Assembly: GCF_008274805.1 (NCBI RefSeq)
Contig: NZ_CP022579.1
Span: forward strand, 3,100,001-3,164,000
Direction: 5' to 3'
Length of the DNA stretch: 64,000 bases
Source of the DNA: Oryzomicrobium terrae
Lineage (GTDB): Bacteria; Pseudomonadota; Gammaproteobacteria; Burkholderiales; Rhodocyclaceae
Part shown: one piece after another, positions 1-10,189 of the stretch
Position numbering within the stretch: the first letter of the stretch is position 1
How the letters are laid out: every line of letters starts with the position of its first letter
The notes under the pieces: model-generated
Database searches by the model: none
What the model saw: only the letters and a program-made list of their open reading frames with translations
What the model was told of the DNA's origin: nothing
Program-made: the position numbers and the translations under genes

Positions 1-3000
1 CGATACCTTCGCGGGTGAACACCTGGACGTCGATCACCGTGCCGGCGATACCGGAGGAGACGCGCAGCGAAGTGTCCTTCACGTCGGAAGCCTTCTCGCC
101 GAAGATGGCGCGCAGCAGCTTCTCTTCAGGGGTCAGCTGGGTTTCGCCCTTCGGCGTCACCTTGCCCACCAGCACGTCGCCAGCCTCGACTTCGGCGCCG
201 ATGTAGACGATGCCCGACTCGTCCAGACGGGACAGCTGACCTTCACCCAGGGACGGGATGTCACGGGTGATTTCCTCAGGCCCCAGCTTGGTGTCGCGGG
301 CCACCACGGTGAGTTCCTCAATATGCACCGAGGTGTAGCGGTCATCGGCCACAACCCGTTCGGAGATCAACACCGAGTCCTCGAAGTTGAAGCCGTTCCA
401 GGGCATGAACGCGATCAGCATGTTCTGCCCCAGGGCCAGCTCGCCCTTGTCGGTGGAAGCGCCGTCGGCCACCACGTCGCCCTTGGCGATGCGGTCGCCC
501 ATCTTCACCATGGGCCGCTGGTTGATGTTGGTGTTCTGGTTGGAACGGGTGTATTTGGTCAGGTTGTAGATGTCCACACCGACTTCGCCCGGCACGGTTT
601 CATCGTCATTGACCCGGACCACAACACGGGAGGCGTCCACGTAGTCCACCAGACCACCGCGCAGCGCCTGGACAGCGGTACCGGAGTCCACCGCCACGGT
701 GCGTTCGATACCGGTTCCGACCACAGGCTTTTCCGGGCGCAGGCAGGGCACGGCCTGACGTTGCATGTTGGCGCCCATCAGCGCGCGGTTTGCATCGTCG
801 TGCTCGAGGAACGGCACGAGGGACGCGGCCACGGACACGATCTGCGACGGCGCCACGTCCATGTACTGGACCTGGTCCGGCGAAGCCAGCATGAATTCAC
901 CGCGGTTACGGCAGGAAACCAGTTCGCCGGTCAGGGTGCCGTTGGCATCGACTTCGGCGTTGGCCTGGGCGATCACGTACTGGCCTTCCTCAATGGCGGA
1001 CAGGTACTCGATCTCGTCGGTAACGCGCAGATCCACCACCTTGCGGTAGGGAGTCTCCAGGAAGCCGTAGTCGTTGGTCCGGGCGTAGATGGCCAGGGAG
1101 TTGATCAGGCCGATGTTCGGGCCTTCCGGCGTTTCAATCGGGCAGACGCGGCCGTAGTGGGTCGGGTGCACGTCGCGCACTTCGAAGCCGGCGCGCTCCC
1201 GGGTCAGACCGCCCGGGCCAAGGGCCGAGACGCGGCGCTTGTGGGTGATCTCGGACAGCGGATTGGTCTGGTCCATGAACTGGGAGAGCTGGCTGGAACC
1301 GAAGAACTCCTTGATCGCGGCCGAGATCGGCTTGGCGTTGATCAGGTCATGGGGCATCAGGTTGTCGGACTCGGCCTGGGACAGGCGTTCCTTGACGGCG
1401 CGCTCGACGCGCACCAGGCCGGCACGGAACTGGTTTTCGGCCAGTTCGCCGACGCAGCGCACGCGGCGGTTACCCAGGTGGTCGATATCGTCGATTTCGC
1501 CGCGACCGTTGCGCAGTTCCACCAGCAGCTTGATCGACTCGACGATGTCGCGGGGCGACAGGGTCAACTGGTCGCGCACTTCGGAGGTCACCCCCAGGGA
1601 CTTGAGCTTGACCACCAGGGCTTCGGCTTCTTCCTTGGTCAGGTTTTCCGCCGCGGCACGGGGGCCGTACTGCATCTCGGCCAGGGTGTCGCGAATATTG
1701 GCTTCCTTGCCACCGGTGGCTTCCACCAGCGCCTTGACCACGGCGGCCTGTGCATCGGCCTTGCCCGGCACGTGGGTCATCATGACCTTGTGTTCAACAA
1801 CGTCCTTGCGCCCCAGGCGACGGTTGAACTTCATGCGGCCCACAGCCGACAGGTCGTAACGCTCGTCGGAATAGAACAGGCCCTGGAAGAGGATCTCGAC
1901 AGCCTCCTCGGTGGGCGGCTCGCCCGGGCGCATCATGCGATAAATGGCAACGCGGGCAGCCTGCTTGGAAGCGGTTTCATCCGCGCGCAGGGTCTGGGAA
2001 ATGAACGCCCCCCGATCCAGGTCGTTGGTATACAGGGTCGGGATCAGATCAACGCCGGCTTCCTGCAGCTTGGTCAACAGGGATTCGGTAATTTCGTCGT
2101 TGGCATTGGCCACCACTTCACCGGTTTCGGTGTCGACGATGTTACGAGCGATGGTACGACCGACCACGAAGTCTTCGGGCACGGCGATGCGCTTGATGCC
2201 GGCAGCGTCGAGGTCGCGGATGTGCTTGGCGGTGATGCGCTTGTCTTTGGGGACAATAACCTTGCCGGCACGGTCGACGAAATCGAAGCGCGCTACTTCG
2301 CCGCGCAGACGCTCGGGGACCAGTTCGAATTCCAGGCCGCCCTTCTTGGTAACGTGGAAGGTGTCGAATTCGAAGAAGTTGGCCAGGATTTCCTCGGCAT
2401 TCATGCCGATGGACTTGAGCAGGGTGGTCACCGGCATCTTGCGACGGCGGTCGACGCGGAAGAACAGGGTGTCCTTCGGGTCGAACTCGAAGTCCAGCCA
2501 GGAGCCGCGATAAGGAATCACGCGGGCCGAGAACAGCAGCTTGCCGGAAGAGTGGGTCTTGCCGCGGTCGTGCTCGAAGAACACGCCGGGGGAGCGGTGC
2601 AGCTGGGAAACGATGACCCGCTCGGTACCGTTGATGACGAAGGAGCCGGTGGTGGTCATGAGCGGCAGTTCGCCCATGTAGACTTCCTGCTCCTTCACTT
2701 CCTTGACGGTATCGGGAACTTCCCGATCCATGATCACCAGGCGCACGCGGGCACGCAGCGCCGAAGCGAAGGTCAAGCCCCGCTGCTGGCATTCCTTGAC
2801 GTCGAAGGTTGGTTCAGCCAGGTTGTAGCTGACAAATTCGAGTCGTGCATTCCCGGAATGGGAAACGATCGGAAAGATGGAGCTAAAGGCGGCCTGCAGA
2901 CCCTGGTTGTGGCGTTTACCGGGGTGCACGTCCGCCTGCAGGAAGGACGTGTAGGACTCCAGTTGCGTCGCGAGGAGGAAGGGCACATCGAGCACGCCAG

Positions 3001-3055
3001 AACGCTTGGCGAAGCTCTTGCGGATGCGCTTTTTCTCGGTGAAGGAGTAGGTCAT
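1..3055 (-). CDS. rpoB: RNA polymerase beta subunit (partial)
   Basis: This is the catalytic beta subunit of DNA-dependent RNA polymerase. The start is the ATG at 3055 (protein begins [15 protein letters not shown]), and the gene runs off the left edge after about 1018 of an expected 1350 or so residues. The reverse strand reads the beta lobe and the rifampicin-binding region ([18 protein letters not shown], then [15 protein letters not shown], near 1210-1300), which looks wild type. A segment reading [17 protein letters not shown] follows. It is the last gene of the rplKAJL-rpoB unit. A stem-loop in the 271-bp gap before it suggests attenuation. The long open frame on the opposite strand is a composition artefact. 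Confidence 0.98.
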   Translation of the reverse strand, partial: MTYSFTEKKRIRKSFAKRSGVLDVPFLLATQLESYTSFLQADVHPGKRHNQGLQAAFSSIFPIVSHSGNARLEFVSYNLAEPTFDVKECQQRGLTFASALRARVRLVIMDREVPDTVKEVKEQEVYMGELPLMTTTGSFVINGTERVIVSQLHRSPGVFFEHDRGKTHSSGKLLFSARVIPYRGSWLDFEFDPKDTLFFRVDRRRKMPVTTLLKSIGMNAEEILANFFEFDTFHVTKKGGLEFELVPERLRGEVARFDFVDRAGKVIVPKDKRITAKHIRDLDAAGIKRIAVPEDFVVGRTIARNIVDTETGEVVANANDEITESLLTKLQEAGVDLIPTLYTNDLDRGAFISQTLRADETASKQAARVAIYRMMRPGEPPTEEAVEILFQGLFYSDERYDLSAVGRMKFNRRLGRKDVVEHKVMMTHVPGKADAQAAVVKALVEATGGKEANIRDTLAEMQYGPRAAAENLTKEEAEALVVKLKSLGVTSEVRDQLTLSPRDIVESIKLLVELRNGRGEIDDIDHLGNRRVRCVGELAENQFRAGLVRVERAVKERLSQAESDNLMPHDLINAKPISAAIKEFFGSSQLSQFMDQTNPLSEITHKRRVSALGPGGLTRERAGFEVRDVHPTHYGRVCPIETPEGPNIGLINSLAIYARTNDYGFLETPYRKVVDLRVTDEIEYLSAIEEGQYVIAQANAEVDANGTLTGELVSCRNRGEFMLASPDQVQYMDVAPSQIVSVAASLVPFLEHDDANRALMGANMQRQAVPCLRPEKPVVGTGIERTVAVDSGTAVQALRGGLVDYVDASRVVVRVNDDETVPGEVGVDIYNLTKYTRSNQNTNINQRPMVKMGDRIAKGDVVADGASTDKGELALGQNMLIAFMPWNGFNFEDSVLISERVVADDRYTSVHIEELTVVARDTKLGPEEITRDIPSLGEGQLSRLDESGIVYIGAEVEAGDVLVGKVTPKGETQLTPEEKLLRAIFGEKASDVKDTSLRVSSGIAGTVIDVQVFTREGI

Positions 3056-3275
3056 GGTCGCTCCGAGAGACTGAAATCGATAAACCGTCGGGGCTTACGC
3101 CGGGCGACGGTCGGCCTGTCACAGGCCGCACATGGTGAAACAGACAAACGGGAGGGCGGTGATCAGCAGAGCCTTGATTGCTGCCCCGACCAGGGGGCAA
3201 AGGCACAAACCGCACTCTCGTTTAACCGCTTTTACTGCTGTTGCAGGCCTCCGGGAAAAATCTTTTCCAGAAAGC

Positions 3276-3307
3276 GCAAAAGGGCTGACGGCAAATGCCG
3301 CCAGCCC
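3276..3307 (-). terminator. rplL-rpoB attenuator stem-loop
   Basis: A GC-rich hairpin (about 11 bp with a short loop, 3282-3307) is followed on the minus strand by TTTT, 20 bases after the rplL stop. It sits where beta and gammaproteobacteria carry a partial terminator that lowers rpoBC expression relative to L7/L12. The rest of the 3056-3326 gap shows a second small palindrome (GGCCTG/CAGGCC near 3112) and nothing that looks coding. Confidence 0.7.
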
Positions 3308-3326
3308 AAACACCCGGAAAGCGAGA

Positions 3327-3704
3327 TTACTTGATCTCGACCTTCGCGCCGGCGTCTTCCAGCTGCTTCTTGATCGCTTCGGCGTCGGCCTTGGCGATGC
3401 CTTCCTTGACAGCCTTCGGAGCGCCGTCCACCAGGTCCTTGGCTTCCTTCAGGCCCAGACCGGTCACAGCACGCACGACCTTGATGACTTCGACCTTCTT
3501 CTCGCCGGCACCGGCCAGGATCACGGTGAATTCGGTCTGCTCTTCGGCAGCAGCGGCAGCACCGCCACCAGCGCCAGGGGCAGCCACGGCCAGAGCGGCA
3601 GCGGACACACCGAACTTCTCTTCGAACGCCTTGACCAGGTCGTTCAGGTCCATCACGGTCATCGCGCCGACGGCTTCGAGGATGTCTTCTTTGGAGATAG
3701 CCAT
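3327..3704 (-). CDS. rplL: 50S ribosomal protein L7/L12
   Basis: L7/L12 forms the flexible stalk of the large subunit and recruits EF-Tu, EF-G and initiation factor 2. The 125-residue acidic protein has the expected N-terminal dimerisation part ([15 protein letters not shown]), an alanine/glycine-rich hinge near residues 40-55 and a C-terminal domain containing [17 protein letters not shown]. Length and sequence are typical. A ribosome-binding site (AGGAGTG) lies just before the ATG. It follows rplJ by 65 bp and is probably cotranscribed with it. Confidence 0.98.
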   Translation of the reverse strand: MAISKEDILEAVGAMTVMDLNDLVKAFEEKFGVSAAALAVAAPGAGGGAAAAAEEQTEFTVILAGAGEKKVEVIKVVRAVTGLGLKEAKDLVDGAPKAVKEGIAKADAEAIKKQLEDAGAKVEIK

Positions 3705-3769
3705 TTAAATCACTCCTAATTCGGAATTCAGTTGAGTTCTGTCGATCAGCTTGAACAAGGGCCGGCCGA

Positions 3770-4273
3770 TTAGGCGGCGGCGCCTTCTTCTTCGCGCTTC
3801 TTGGCGAGGGCGGCCAGCGCACCGGCGAAGCCGGAAACCGGCGCCTGCATGATGCCCAGCAGCTTGGCCAGGAGTTCGTCGCGGCTGGGGATGGAGGCGA
3901 GCGCCTGCACACCGGCCTTGTCGAGCACCTTGCCGGCATAGCTGCCAGCTTTCAGCACGAGCTTGTCGTTGGTTTTTGCGAAGTCGTTGAGCACCTTCGC
4001 CGCAGCCACCGGATCCGCCGAGATGCTATAGATCAGCGGGCCGGTCATCTGGTCGGCGAGCGAAGCGAACGAGGTGTCCGCCACGGCACGGCGAACCAAG
4101 GTGTTCTTCAGCACACGCAGATACACACCAGACTCGCGGGCCTTCTTACGCAGCACGGTGAGATTGCCCACCTCAATGCCACGATATTCGGCCACGACGA
4201 TGGTCTGGGCGTTGGCAACCTGCGCCGACACCTCAGCTACGACGGCTTTCTTTTCGTCGAGATTCAGACTCAA
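3770..4273 (-). CDS. rplJ: 50S ribosomal protein L10
   Basis: L10 anchors the L7/L12 dimers to 23S rRNA. The 167-residue protein begins [19 protein letters not shown] and ends in an alanine/glutamate tail. I place the start at the TTG at 4273: it has a strong GGAGGAAAG ribosome-binding site and gives the family N-terminus. An ATG start further upstream would add about 60 residues translated from the leader. Neighbours are rplA upstream, across a 281-bp leader, and rplL downstream. In relatives, the L10-L7/L12 complex binds this leader to repress its own translation. Confidence 0.95.
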   Translation of the reverse strand: MSLNLDEKKAVVAEVSAQVANAQTIVVAEYRGIEVGNLTVLRKKARESGVYLRVLKNTLVRRAVADTSFASLADQMTGPLIYSISADPVAAAKVLNDFAKTNDKLVLKAGSYAGKVLDKAGVQALASIPSRDELLAKLLGIMQAPVSGFAGALAALAKKREEEGAAA

Positions 4274-4554
4274 GGTCTTTCCTCCTTTCAAGTCAACACA
4301 CGGCACGCGAGTCTCGCGAATCGCTGCCGCACCCACGGCGACCTGAACCAGGAGCACTACCGCAGCAAGGCTGCTGCAGCAAAAATCCTGTTTCGGGATA
4401 CACCATCTGCGCAGGTCGCCGCCATTGCGGCCATTAAGCCCACCCTGACAGCGGGTTGGCACCTGCGGTCTTTGACGATCTGCCGCTTACGAAAAGCGGC
4501 AGCCCAAAGTACAAAACGGAGCCGCCCATGGCAGCTCCGTGCATTTCTTGCTAC
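4274..4554 (-). promoter_or_regulatory. L10 leader region of the rplJL-rpoB mRNA
   Basis: The 281-bp gap between rplA and rplJ has no plausible gene. On the minus strand it shows a perfect 6-bp GC hairpin (4517-4539, CGGAGC/GCTCCG) followed by TTTTG, which could act as a weak terminator or processing site. A second hairpin built on GCTGCCGCTT/AAGCGGCAG follows near 4485-4510. Further folded sequence leads to the rplJ ribosome-binding site. Position and structure match the autoregulatory L10 leader of proteobacteria. The exact protein-binding site cannot be assigned by eye. Confidence 0.65.
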
Positions 4555-5253
4555 TTACTGCGCCTGCAGGGAACCGGCATCGACGCGGACGCCAGGACCC
4601 ATGGTGCTGGAAAGAGCGATCTTCTTCAGATACACGCCCTTCGCGGCAGCCGGCTTGGCCTTTTGCAGCGCATCGATAAGCGCGCGCAGGTTTTGCTCCA
4701 GCTTGTCGGCTTCGAAAGAAGCGCGGCCGATGGTGGCGTGCACGATACCGGCCTTATCGGTACGGTACTGCACTTGACCCGCCTTGGCGTTCTTCACCGC
4801 AGTGGTGACGTCCATGGTCACGGTGCCGACCTTGGGGTTCGGCATCAGACCACGGGGGCCGAGGATCTGGCCGAGAGCGCCCACGACGCGCATGGCGTCG
4901 GGAGTGGCGATGACCACATCGAAGTTCAGGTTGCCGGCCTTGACCTGTTCGGCCAGGTCGTCGAAGCCAACGACTTCGGCGCCAGCAGCCTTGGCGGCCT
5001 CGGCCTTTTCGCCCTGGGCGAAGACGGCGACGCGCACGGACTTACCGGTACCGGCCGGCAGCACCACCGAGCCACGGACCACTTGGTCGGACTTGCGGGG
5101 ATCAACGCCGAGATTCACGGCGATGTCGACGGACTCATCGAACTTGGCCGTTGCGGTTTCCTTGATCAGGGACAGGGCCTCACCGAGGGCGTAAGCCTTG
5201 TTCCGGTCGATCTTGCCCGCCAGGGCCTTTTGCTTCTTGGACAGCTTAGCCAT
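4555..5253 (-). CDS. rplA: 50S ribosomal protein L1
   Basis: L1 builds the mobile L1 stalk near the E site and represses its own operon in many bacteria. The 232-residue protein begins [21 protein letters not shown] and contains the family signature around [15 protein letters not shown]. Length matches the family. It starts only a few bases after the rplK stop, so the two are translationally close. A 281-bp leader separates it from rplJ. Confidence 0.98.
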   Translation of the reverse strand: MAKLSKKQKALAGKIDRNKAYALGEALSLIKETATAKFDESVDIAVNLGVDPRKSDQVVRGSVVLPAGTGKSVRVAVFAQGEKAEAAKAAGAEVVGFDDLAEQVKAGNLNFDVVIATPDAMRVVGALGQILGPRGLMPNPKVGTVTMDVTTAVKNAKAGQVQYRTDKAGIVHATIGRASFEADKLEQNLRALIDALQKAKPAAAKGVYLKKIALSSTMGPGVRVDAGSLQAQ

Positions 5254-5254
5254 G

Positions 5255-5686
5255 TTAGAGACCCTCCACCGTGATACCCATGGACCGGGCAGAACCGGCG
5301 ATGGTACGCACGGCTGCTTCCAGGTCGGCCGCCGTCAGATCGGGAGCCTTGGTCTTGGCGATTTCTTCGCACTGGGCGCGGCTGATCTTGCCGACCTTGT
5401 CAGTGTGGGGCTTGGCGGAACCCTTTTGGATACCGGCCGCCTTCTTGATGAGGATGGTCGCCGGAGGCGTCTTCATCACGAAGGTGAACGACTTGTCCGC
5501 ATAGGCGGTAATCACCACCGGAATCGGCAGACCCGGCTCGACGCCTTGCGTCTGAGCGTTAAAGGCCTTGCAGAATTCCATGATGTTCAGGCCGCGCTGA
5601 CCCAGCGCGGGACCGATCGGGGGCGACGGGTTCGCCTTACCGGCCGGCACTTGCAGCTTAATAAAGCCGACGATCTTCTTGGCCAT
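5255..5686 (-). CDS. rplK: 50S ribosomal protein L11
   Basis: L11 binds the GTPase-associated region of 23S rRNA and is needed for RelA activation. The 143-residue protein begins [20 protein letters not shown] and carries the proline-rich segment [19 protein letters not shown] expected in its N-terminal domain. It has a GGAGCC ribosome-binding site. A 132-bp gap separates it from nusG. That gap holds a perfect AGCCCCATATGGGGCT palindrome near 5722-5737, but I saw no convincing promoter there. Confidence 0.98.
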   Translation of the reverse strand: MAKKIVGFIKLQVPAGKANPSPPIGPALGQRGLNIMEFCKAFNAQTQGVEPGLPIPVVITAYADKSFTFVMKTPPATILIKKAAGIQKGSAKPHTDKVGKISRAQCEEIAKTKAPDLTAADLEAAVRTIAGSARSMGITVEGL

Positions 5687-5818
5687 GATGGCTCCTATAT
5701 CGTGAGTTTTAACGCGACTTCAGCCCCATATGGGGCTTACTCTCGCTCCTCTTCCGGGAACATGCTGGCAATGATCGCTCATCGCCACGGGGGCCCGGCC
5801 CCGAATTCCTTGTGGCGA

Positions 5819-6352
5819 TCAGGCCTTTTCGACCTGACCGAAATCCAGCTCCACCGGCGTAGCACGGCCAAAAATGGTAACCGAGACGCGCAGCTTGCTC
5901 TTCTCGTAGTTCACATCTTCGACGCTGCCATGGAAGTCGGTAAACGGGCCTTCCTTGACACGCACCACCTCGCCAATTTCGAACAGGATCTTGGGACGGG
6001 GCTTCTCCACCCCTTCCTGCATCTGCTGCAGGATCTTCTCCACTTCCTTTTCCGAAATCGGCGTGGGCTTCGTCGCGGTACCTCCGACGAAACCGGTAAC
6101 CTTCGGCGTGCTCTTTACCAAGTGCCAGGTGTCGTCGTTCATATCCATCTCGACGAGCACGTAACCCGGGAAGAACTTCCGCTCGGTAATGCTCTTTTGG
6201 CCGCCCTTCATTTCCACGACTTCTTCGACGGGAACAAGGATCTGACCAAACAGGTCTTGCATACCGCTGCGGGCGATACGATCGACCAGCGCCCGCTGAA
6301 CGCTCTTTTCGAAGCCCGAATAGGCGTGAACCACGTACCAGCGCTTGCTCAT
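5819..6352 (-). CDS. nusG: Transcription termination/antitermination protein NusG
   Basis: NusG binds RNA polymerase and links it to Rho or to ribosomal S10. The 177-residue protein starts at the ATG at 6352 ([19 protein letters not shown]). It has the NGN domain over about residues 1-120, containing [12 protein letters not shown], and a C-terminal KOW domain near [13 protein letters not shown]. The start overlaps the secE stop by four bases (ATGA), indicating translational coupling. An upstream in-frame start lacks family similarity and was not used. Confidence 0.97.
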   Translation of the reverse strand: MSKRWYVVHAYSGFEKSVQRALVDRIARSGMQDLFGQILVPVEEVVEMKGGQKSITERKFFPGYVLVEMDMNDDTWHLVKSTPKVTGFVGGTATKPTPISEKEVEKILQQMQEGVEKPRPKILFEIGEVVRVKEGPFTDFHGSVEDVNYEKSKLRVSVTIFGRATPVELDFGQVEKA

Positions 6353-6702
6353 GATTTCTTCCACCCCAGAATCAGGTCGTACAACGCCCATTCCAGGCTC
6401 TTATCCGTAACCCAGAGAAAGATCGCCATGACGACCACAAAGGCGAATACCGCCCCCGTCATCTGCAGCGTCTCCTTGCGCGTCGGCCACACCACCTTGC
6501 GGGCCTCGACCGCCGCCTCCTGGGCAAAAACGAAAAAACGCTGCCCCGGCTCAGTGAACCAGGCCAGCGCAGCAGCAGCAGCCACCCCCACCAGCACCAC
6601 CAGGATGCGCAGGATCATGGCCTGCTCGGCCAGCAAATAAAAGCCGACCACGCCGGCCGCGAGAAGCGCGATCGCCAGCGCAAATTTAATCTTATCGGCC
6701 AT
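6349..6702 (-). CDS. secE: Preprotein translocase subunit SecE
   Basis: SecE clamps the SecY channel in the inner membrane. The 117-residue protein starts [17 protein letters not shown] at 6702 and has three predicted membrane helices. The last is the conserved one near [20 protein letters not shown], preceded by the amphipathic [15 protein letters not shown] segment typical of the family. It lies 20 bases after tRNA-Trp and overlaps nusG. Starting further upstream would read into the tRNA gene, which supports the shorter start. Confidence 0.97.
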   Translation of the reverse strand: MADKIKFALAIALLAAGVVGFYLLAEQAMILRILVVLVGVAAAAALAWFTEPGQRFFVFAQEAAVEARKVVWPTRKETLQMTGAVFAFVVVMAIFLWVTDKSLEWALYDLILGWKKS

Positions 6703-6722
6703 TCGTGATCGTTCAGTAAAGT

Positions 6723-6798
6723 TGGCAGGGGCAGAGGGTCTCGAACCCCCAACCTTCGGTTTTGGAGACCGACGCTCTGCCAATTGAGCTATGCCCCT
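6723..6798 (-). tRNA. tRNA-Trp (CCA)
   Basis: The reverse strand folds as a standard 76-base cloverleaf with acceptor stem AGGGGCA/TGCCCCT, anticodon CCA inside GTCTCCAAAA, the T-loop GGTTCGA and an encoded 3' CCA. It lies between tuf and secE, as in many proteobacteria. Confidence 0.97.
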
Positions 6799-6811
6799 GC
6801 AGCAGAGACTA

Positions 6812-6842
6812 CAAAGCGCCCCGGCGGTTGGACCGGGGCGCT
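6812..6842 (-). terminator. Stem-loop after tuf
   Basis: A strong hairpin (GCGCCCCGG paired with CCGGGGCGC) is followed by TTTGT on the minus strand, about 20 bases after the tuf stop and just before tRNA-Trp. It may end part of the tuf transcript or set a processing point within the operon. Confidence 0.7.
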
Positions 6843-6864
6843 TGCTTAACTACGAATCAGTCGA

Positions 6865-8055
<1,191 letters not shown>

Positions 8056-8095
8056 TTCAGCCCCTCAAATTTCGAGACAAAAGAATGAAAAACCG

Positions 8096-8170
8096 TGGTG
8101 CCCATGGGCAGGATTGAACTGCCGACCTCTCCCTTACCAAGGGAGTGCTCTGCCACTGAGCTACATGGGC
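8096..8170 (-). tRNA. tRNA-Thr (GGT)
   Basis: A complete cloverleaf lies on the reverse strand: acceptor stem GCCCATG/CATGGGC, anticodon GGT within CCTTGGTAAGG, GTTCAATC T-loop and encoded 3' CCA. It is the third tRNA of the cluster before tuf. Confidence 0.97.
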
Positions 8171-8197
8171 GATCCAACAAAACCTGTTACCGCGCGC

Positions 8198-8271
8198 TGG
8201 AGCGGGTGAAGGGAATCGAACCCTCGTCATAAGCTTGGAAGGCTTCTGCTCTACCATTGAGCTACACCCGC
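8198..8271 (-). tRNA. tRNA-Gly (TCC)
   Basis: The reverse strand gives acceptor stem GCGGGTG/CACCCGC, anticodon TCC within CCTTCCAAG, T-loop GGTTCGATTCC and encoded CCA. It is the second tRNA of the tRNA-tuf operon. Confidence 0.97.
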
Positions 8272-8345
8272 CCAATTTCCAGCCAACTCTACGAGCTTTC
8301 GGTCTTCACCCTGCAGGCAGCCACATGACTACGCTGCAAGCAATT

Positions 8346-8430
8346 TGGTGGAGGAGGAAGGATTCGAACCTTCGAAGGCAGTGCCGTCAGATTTACAGTC
8401 TGATCCCTTTGACCGCTCGGGAACTCCTCC
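8346..8430 (-). tRNA. tRNA-Tyr (GTA)
   Basis: A long-variable-arm (class II) tRNA of 85 bases lies on the reverse strand. The acceptor is GGAGGAG/CTCCTCC, the anticodon is GTA within GACTGTAAATC, and the variable arm and encoded CCA are visible. It is the first gene of the tRNA-tuf-sec operon. Confidence 0.97.
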
Positions 8431-8497
8431 GGATCGAAACGGCTAATTGCACCTATCAGGCATTGCAGCCGAATAGTCGTTCGAGCCGAGAGGCGGA

Positions 8498-8525
8498 AGT
8501 ATAGCAACAAATCCCCGGTTGTCTA
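8498..8525 (-). promoter_or_regulatory. Promoter of the tRNA-tuf operon
   Basis: On the minus strand TAGACA (8520-8525) and TATACT (8498-8503) are separated by 16 bases. They are followed by a GC-rich stretch (TCCGCCTC), the discriminator type seen at stringently controlled stable-RNA promoters. It lies about 70 bases upstream of tRNA-Tyr. Confidence 0.65.
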
Positions 8526-8758
8526 CTTTTTTTTAGCTTTTCCCTCATCAAAGCGTCTTTGCCCACTTTTTTCCCTATCGACCCCGTGCCAATATGCGAA
8601 ATTGCGTGCTCTGCCCGCGGTTTTCCGCCGCTTGCCAAACGGGGCGATGCGCTTCCCCGTCCTGGCAGGCAGCGGCACTAGGGGCTACTACCTCTTTGAA
8701 ATTAGGCTCCGCGCCCGGCTGCACGCCCCAACACACGATTAACACGAAGCAATACGGC
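8526..8758. other. Divergent intergenic region, nothing coding seen
   Basis: This lies between the tRNA operon promoter and the lactate dehydrogenase gene. It includes two T-rich tracts near 8525-8575 and GC-rich sequence with an imperfect GGGGCGATGCGCTTCCCC hairpin. No ribosome-binding site, conserved small gene or clear plus-strand promoter was recognised. Confidence 0.5.
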
Positions 8759-10165
8759 ATGAATCCCCATTCCCACACGCCCCCTCCTCCGCTTTCCCCC
8801 GTCCTGATCGCCGCCCTCCGCGAACGCTTTGGCGAGCGCTTTTCGCAAGGTGACTCCGTGCGGCTTCAGCACGGCCGCGACGAGTCGGTGCACGTCCCGA
8901 TGCTGCCCGACGGGGTTGTGTTTGCCTTGAGCACCGAGGAGGTGGCTGCCGCCGTCCGGCTGTGCCATCAGCACAACACGCCGGTCATTCCCTACGGTAC
9001 CGGCAGCTCGGTGGAAGGTCACGTACTGGCCCCTCGGGGCGGGATTTCCATCGATCTGGCCGGTATGAACCGGGTTTGCCACATCCATGCCGAAGACCTG
9101 ACCGCCACCGTCGAGGCCGGCGTTACCCGTACTCAACTCAATACCGAGCTGAAGGGCACCGGTCTGTTCTTCCCCATCGACCCGGGTGCCGATGCTTCCC
9201 TGGGCGGCATGACCGCCACCCGGGCCTCCGGCACCAATGCCGTGCGCTACGGCACGATGAAGGAAAACGTCCTGCAACTGACCGTGGTACTACCCGACGG
9301 CCAGGTCATCAAGACCGGAACCCGGGCGCGCAAGTCGTCCGCCGGCTATGACCTGACCCGCCTGTTCGTCGGCTCCGAGGGCACCCTGGGCATCGTCACC
9401 GAACTGACCGTACGGCTCTACCCGGTACCCGAGGCCATTTCCGCGGCGGTATGCGCCTTCCTCAGCGTGGACGAGGCCGTCAATTGCGTCATCCAGACCA
9501 TCCAGTTGGGCGTTCCAGTGGCCCGGGTCGAACTGCTCGACGCCGTGACCATGGGCGCCATCAACCGCTTCTCCAAGACCGACTACCCGGAATCCCCCAC
9601 CCTGTTCTTCGAGTTTCACGGTTCCGAAGCCGGGGTGGCCGAACAGGCCGAGACGGTGCAGGCCCTGGCCGCCGAGCACGGCGGGCAGAACTTCCAGTGG
9701 GCCGCCCGGCCGGAGGACCGCACCCGCCTGTGGCAGGCCCGCCACGACGCCTACTTCGCCTGCCTGCAGATGCAGCCGGGCTGCCGCGCCTTTCCCACCG
9801 ACGTGTGCGTGCCCATTTCCCGGCTGGCCGAGTGCATCCACGCCACCAACGAGGACATCGCCCAGGTCGGCCTGAAAGTGGCCCTGTTCGGTCACGTCGG
9901 CGACGGCAACTTCCACCTAGTGGTACTGGTCGATCCGGACAGCGAACAGGACATGGCCGCCGCCGAATGGCTCAATGAGCGGGTGGTCGGCCGCGCCATT
10001 GATATGGAGGGAACCTGCACCGGCGAACACGGCATCGGCCTGGGCAAGCAGAAGTTCTTGGTCCCGGAGCATGGTCAGGGTGCGGTCGACCTGATGCGGG
10101 TCATCAAGCGGGCCATCGATCCGGCCAACCTGATGAATCCCGGAAAGATTCTCCCCCCCGCCTAA
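8759..10165 (+). CDS. FAD-linked D-lactate dehydrogenase (cytochrome type)
   Basis: This is a flavoprotein of the GlcD/D-lactate dehydrogenase family, expected to oxidise D-lactate (or a related 2-hydroxy acid) to the keto acid and pass electrons to the respiratory chain. The 468-residue protein has the FAD-binding PCMH domain: PYGTGSSVEGHV near residue 80 and DPGADASLGGMTATRASGTN near 140. The C-terminal oxidase domain carries GHVGDGNFH and GEHGIGLGKQKF. The start is the ATG at 8759, since the sequence before it is not protein-like. The GGDEF-EAL gene follows after 24 bp, probably in one transcript. Exact substrate is inferred. Confidence 0.85.
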   Translation: MNPHSHTPPPPLSPVLIAALRERFGERFSQGDSVRLQHGRDESVHVPMLPDGVVFALSTEEVAAAVRLCHQHNTPVIPYGTGSSVEGHVLAPRGGISIDLAGMNRVCHIHAEDLTATVEAGVTRTQLNTELKGTGLFFPIDPGADASLGGMTATRASGTNAVRYGTMKENVLQLTVVLPDGQVIKTGTRARKSSAGYDLTRLFVGSEGTLGIVTELTVRLYPVPEAISAAVCAFLSVDEAVNCVIQTIQLGVPVARVELLDAVTMGAINRFSKTDYPESPTLFFEFHGSEAGVAEQAETVQALAAEHGGQNFQWAARPEDRTRLWQARHDAYFACLQMQPGCRAFPTDVCVPISRLAECIHATNEDIAQVGLKVALFGHVGDGNFHLVVLVDPDSEQDMAAAEWLNERVVGRAIDMEGTCTGEHGIGLGKQKFLVPEHGQGAVDLMRVIKRAIDPANLMNPGKILPPA

Positions 10166-10189
10166 GCCCACTGGGATCGGACACACGAG

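Noticed and set aside
1200-1300. Possible rifampicin-resistance changes in rpoB
   Set aside because: The visible rifampicin region reads as the wild-type consensus.
323-3334. Open frame of 1003 codons on the plus strand opposite rpoB and beyond
   Set aside because: It is antisense to a clear rpoB reading frame. Its product is rich in His, Gly, Val and Asp with no family features, as expected from high-GC codon bias mirrored on the other strand.
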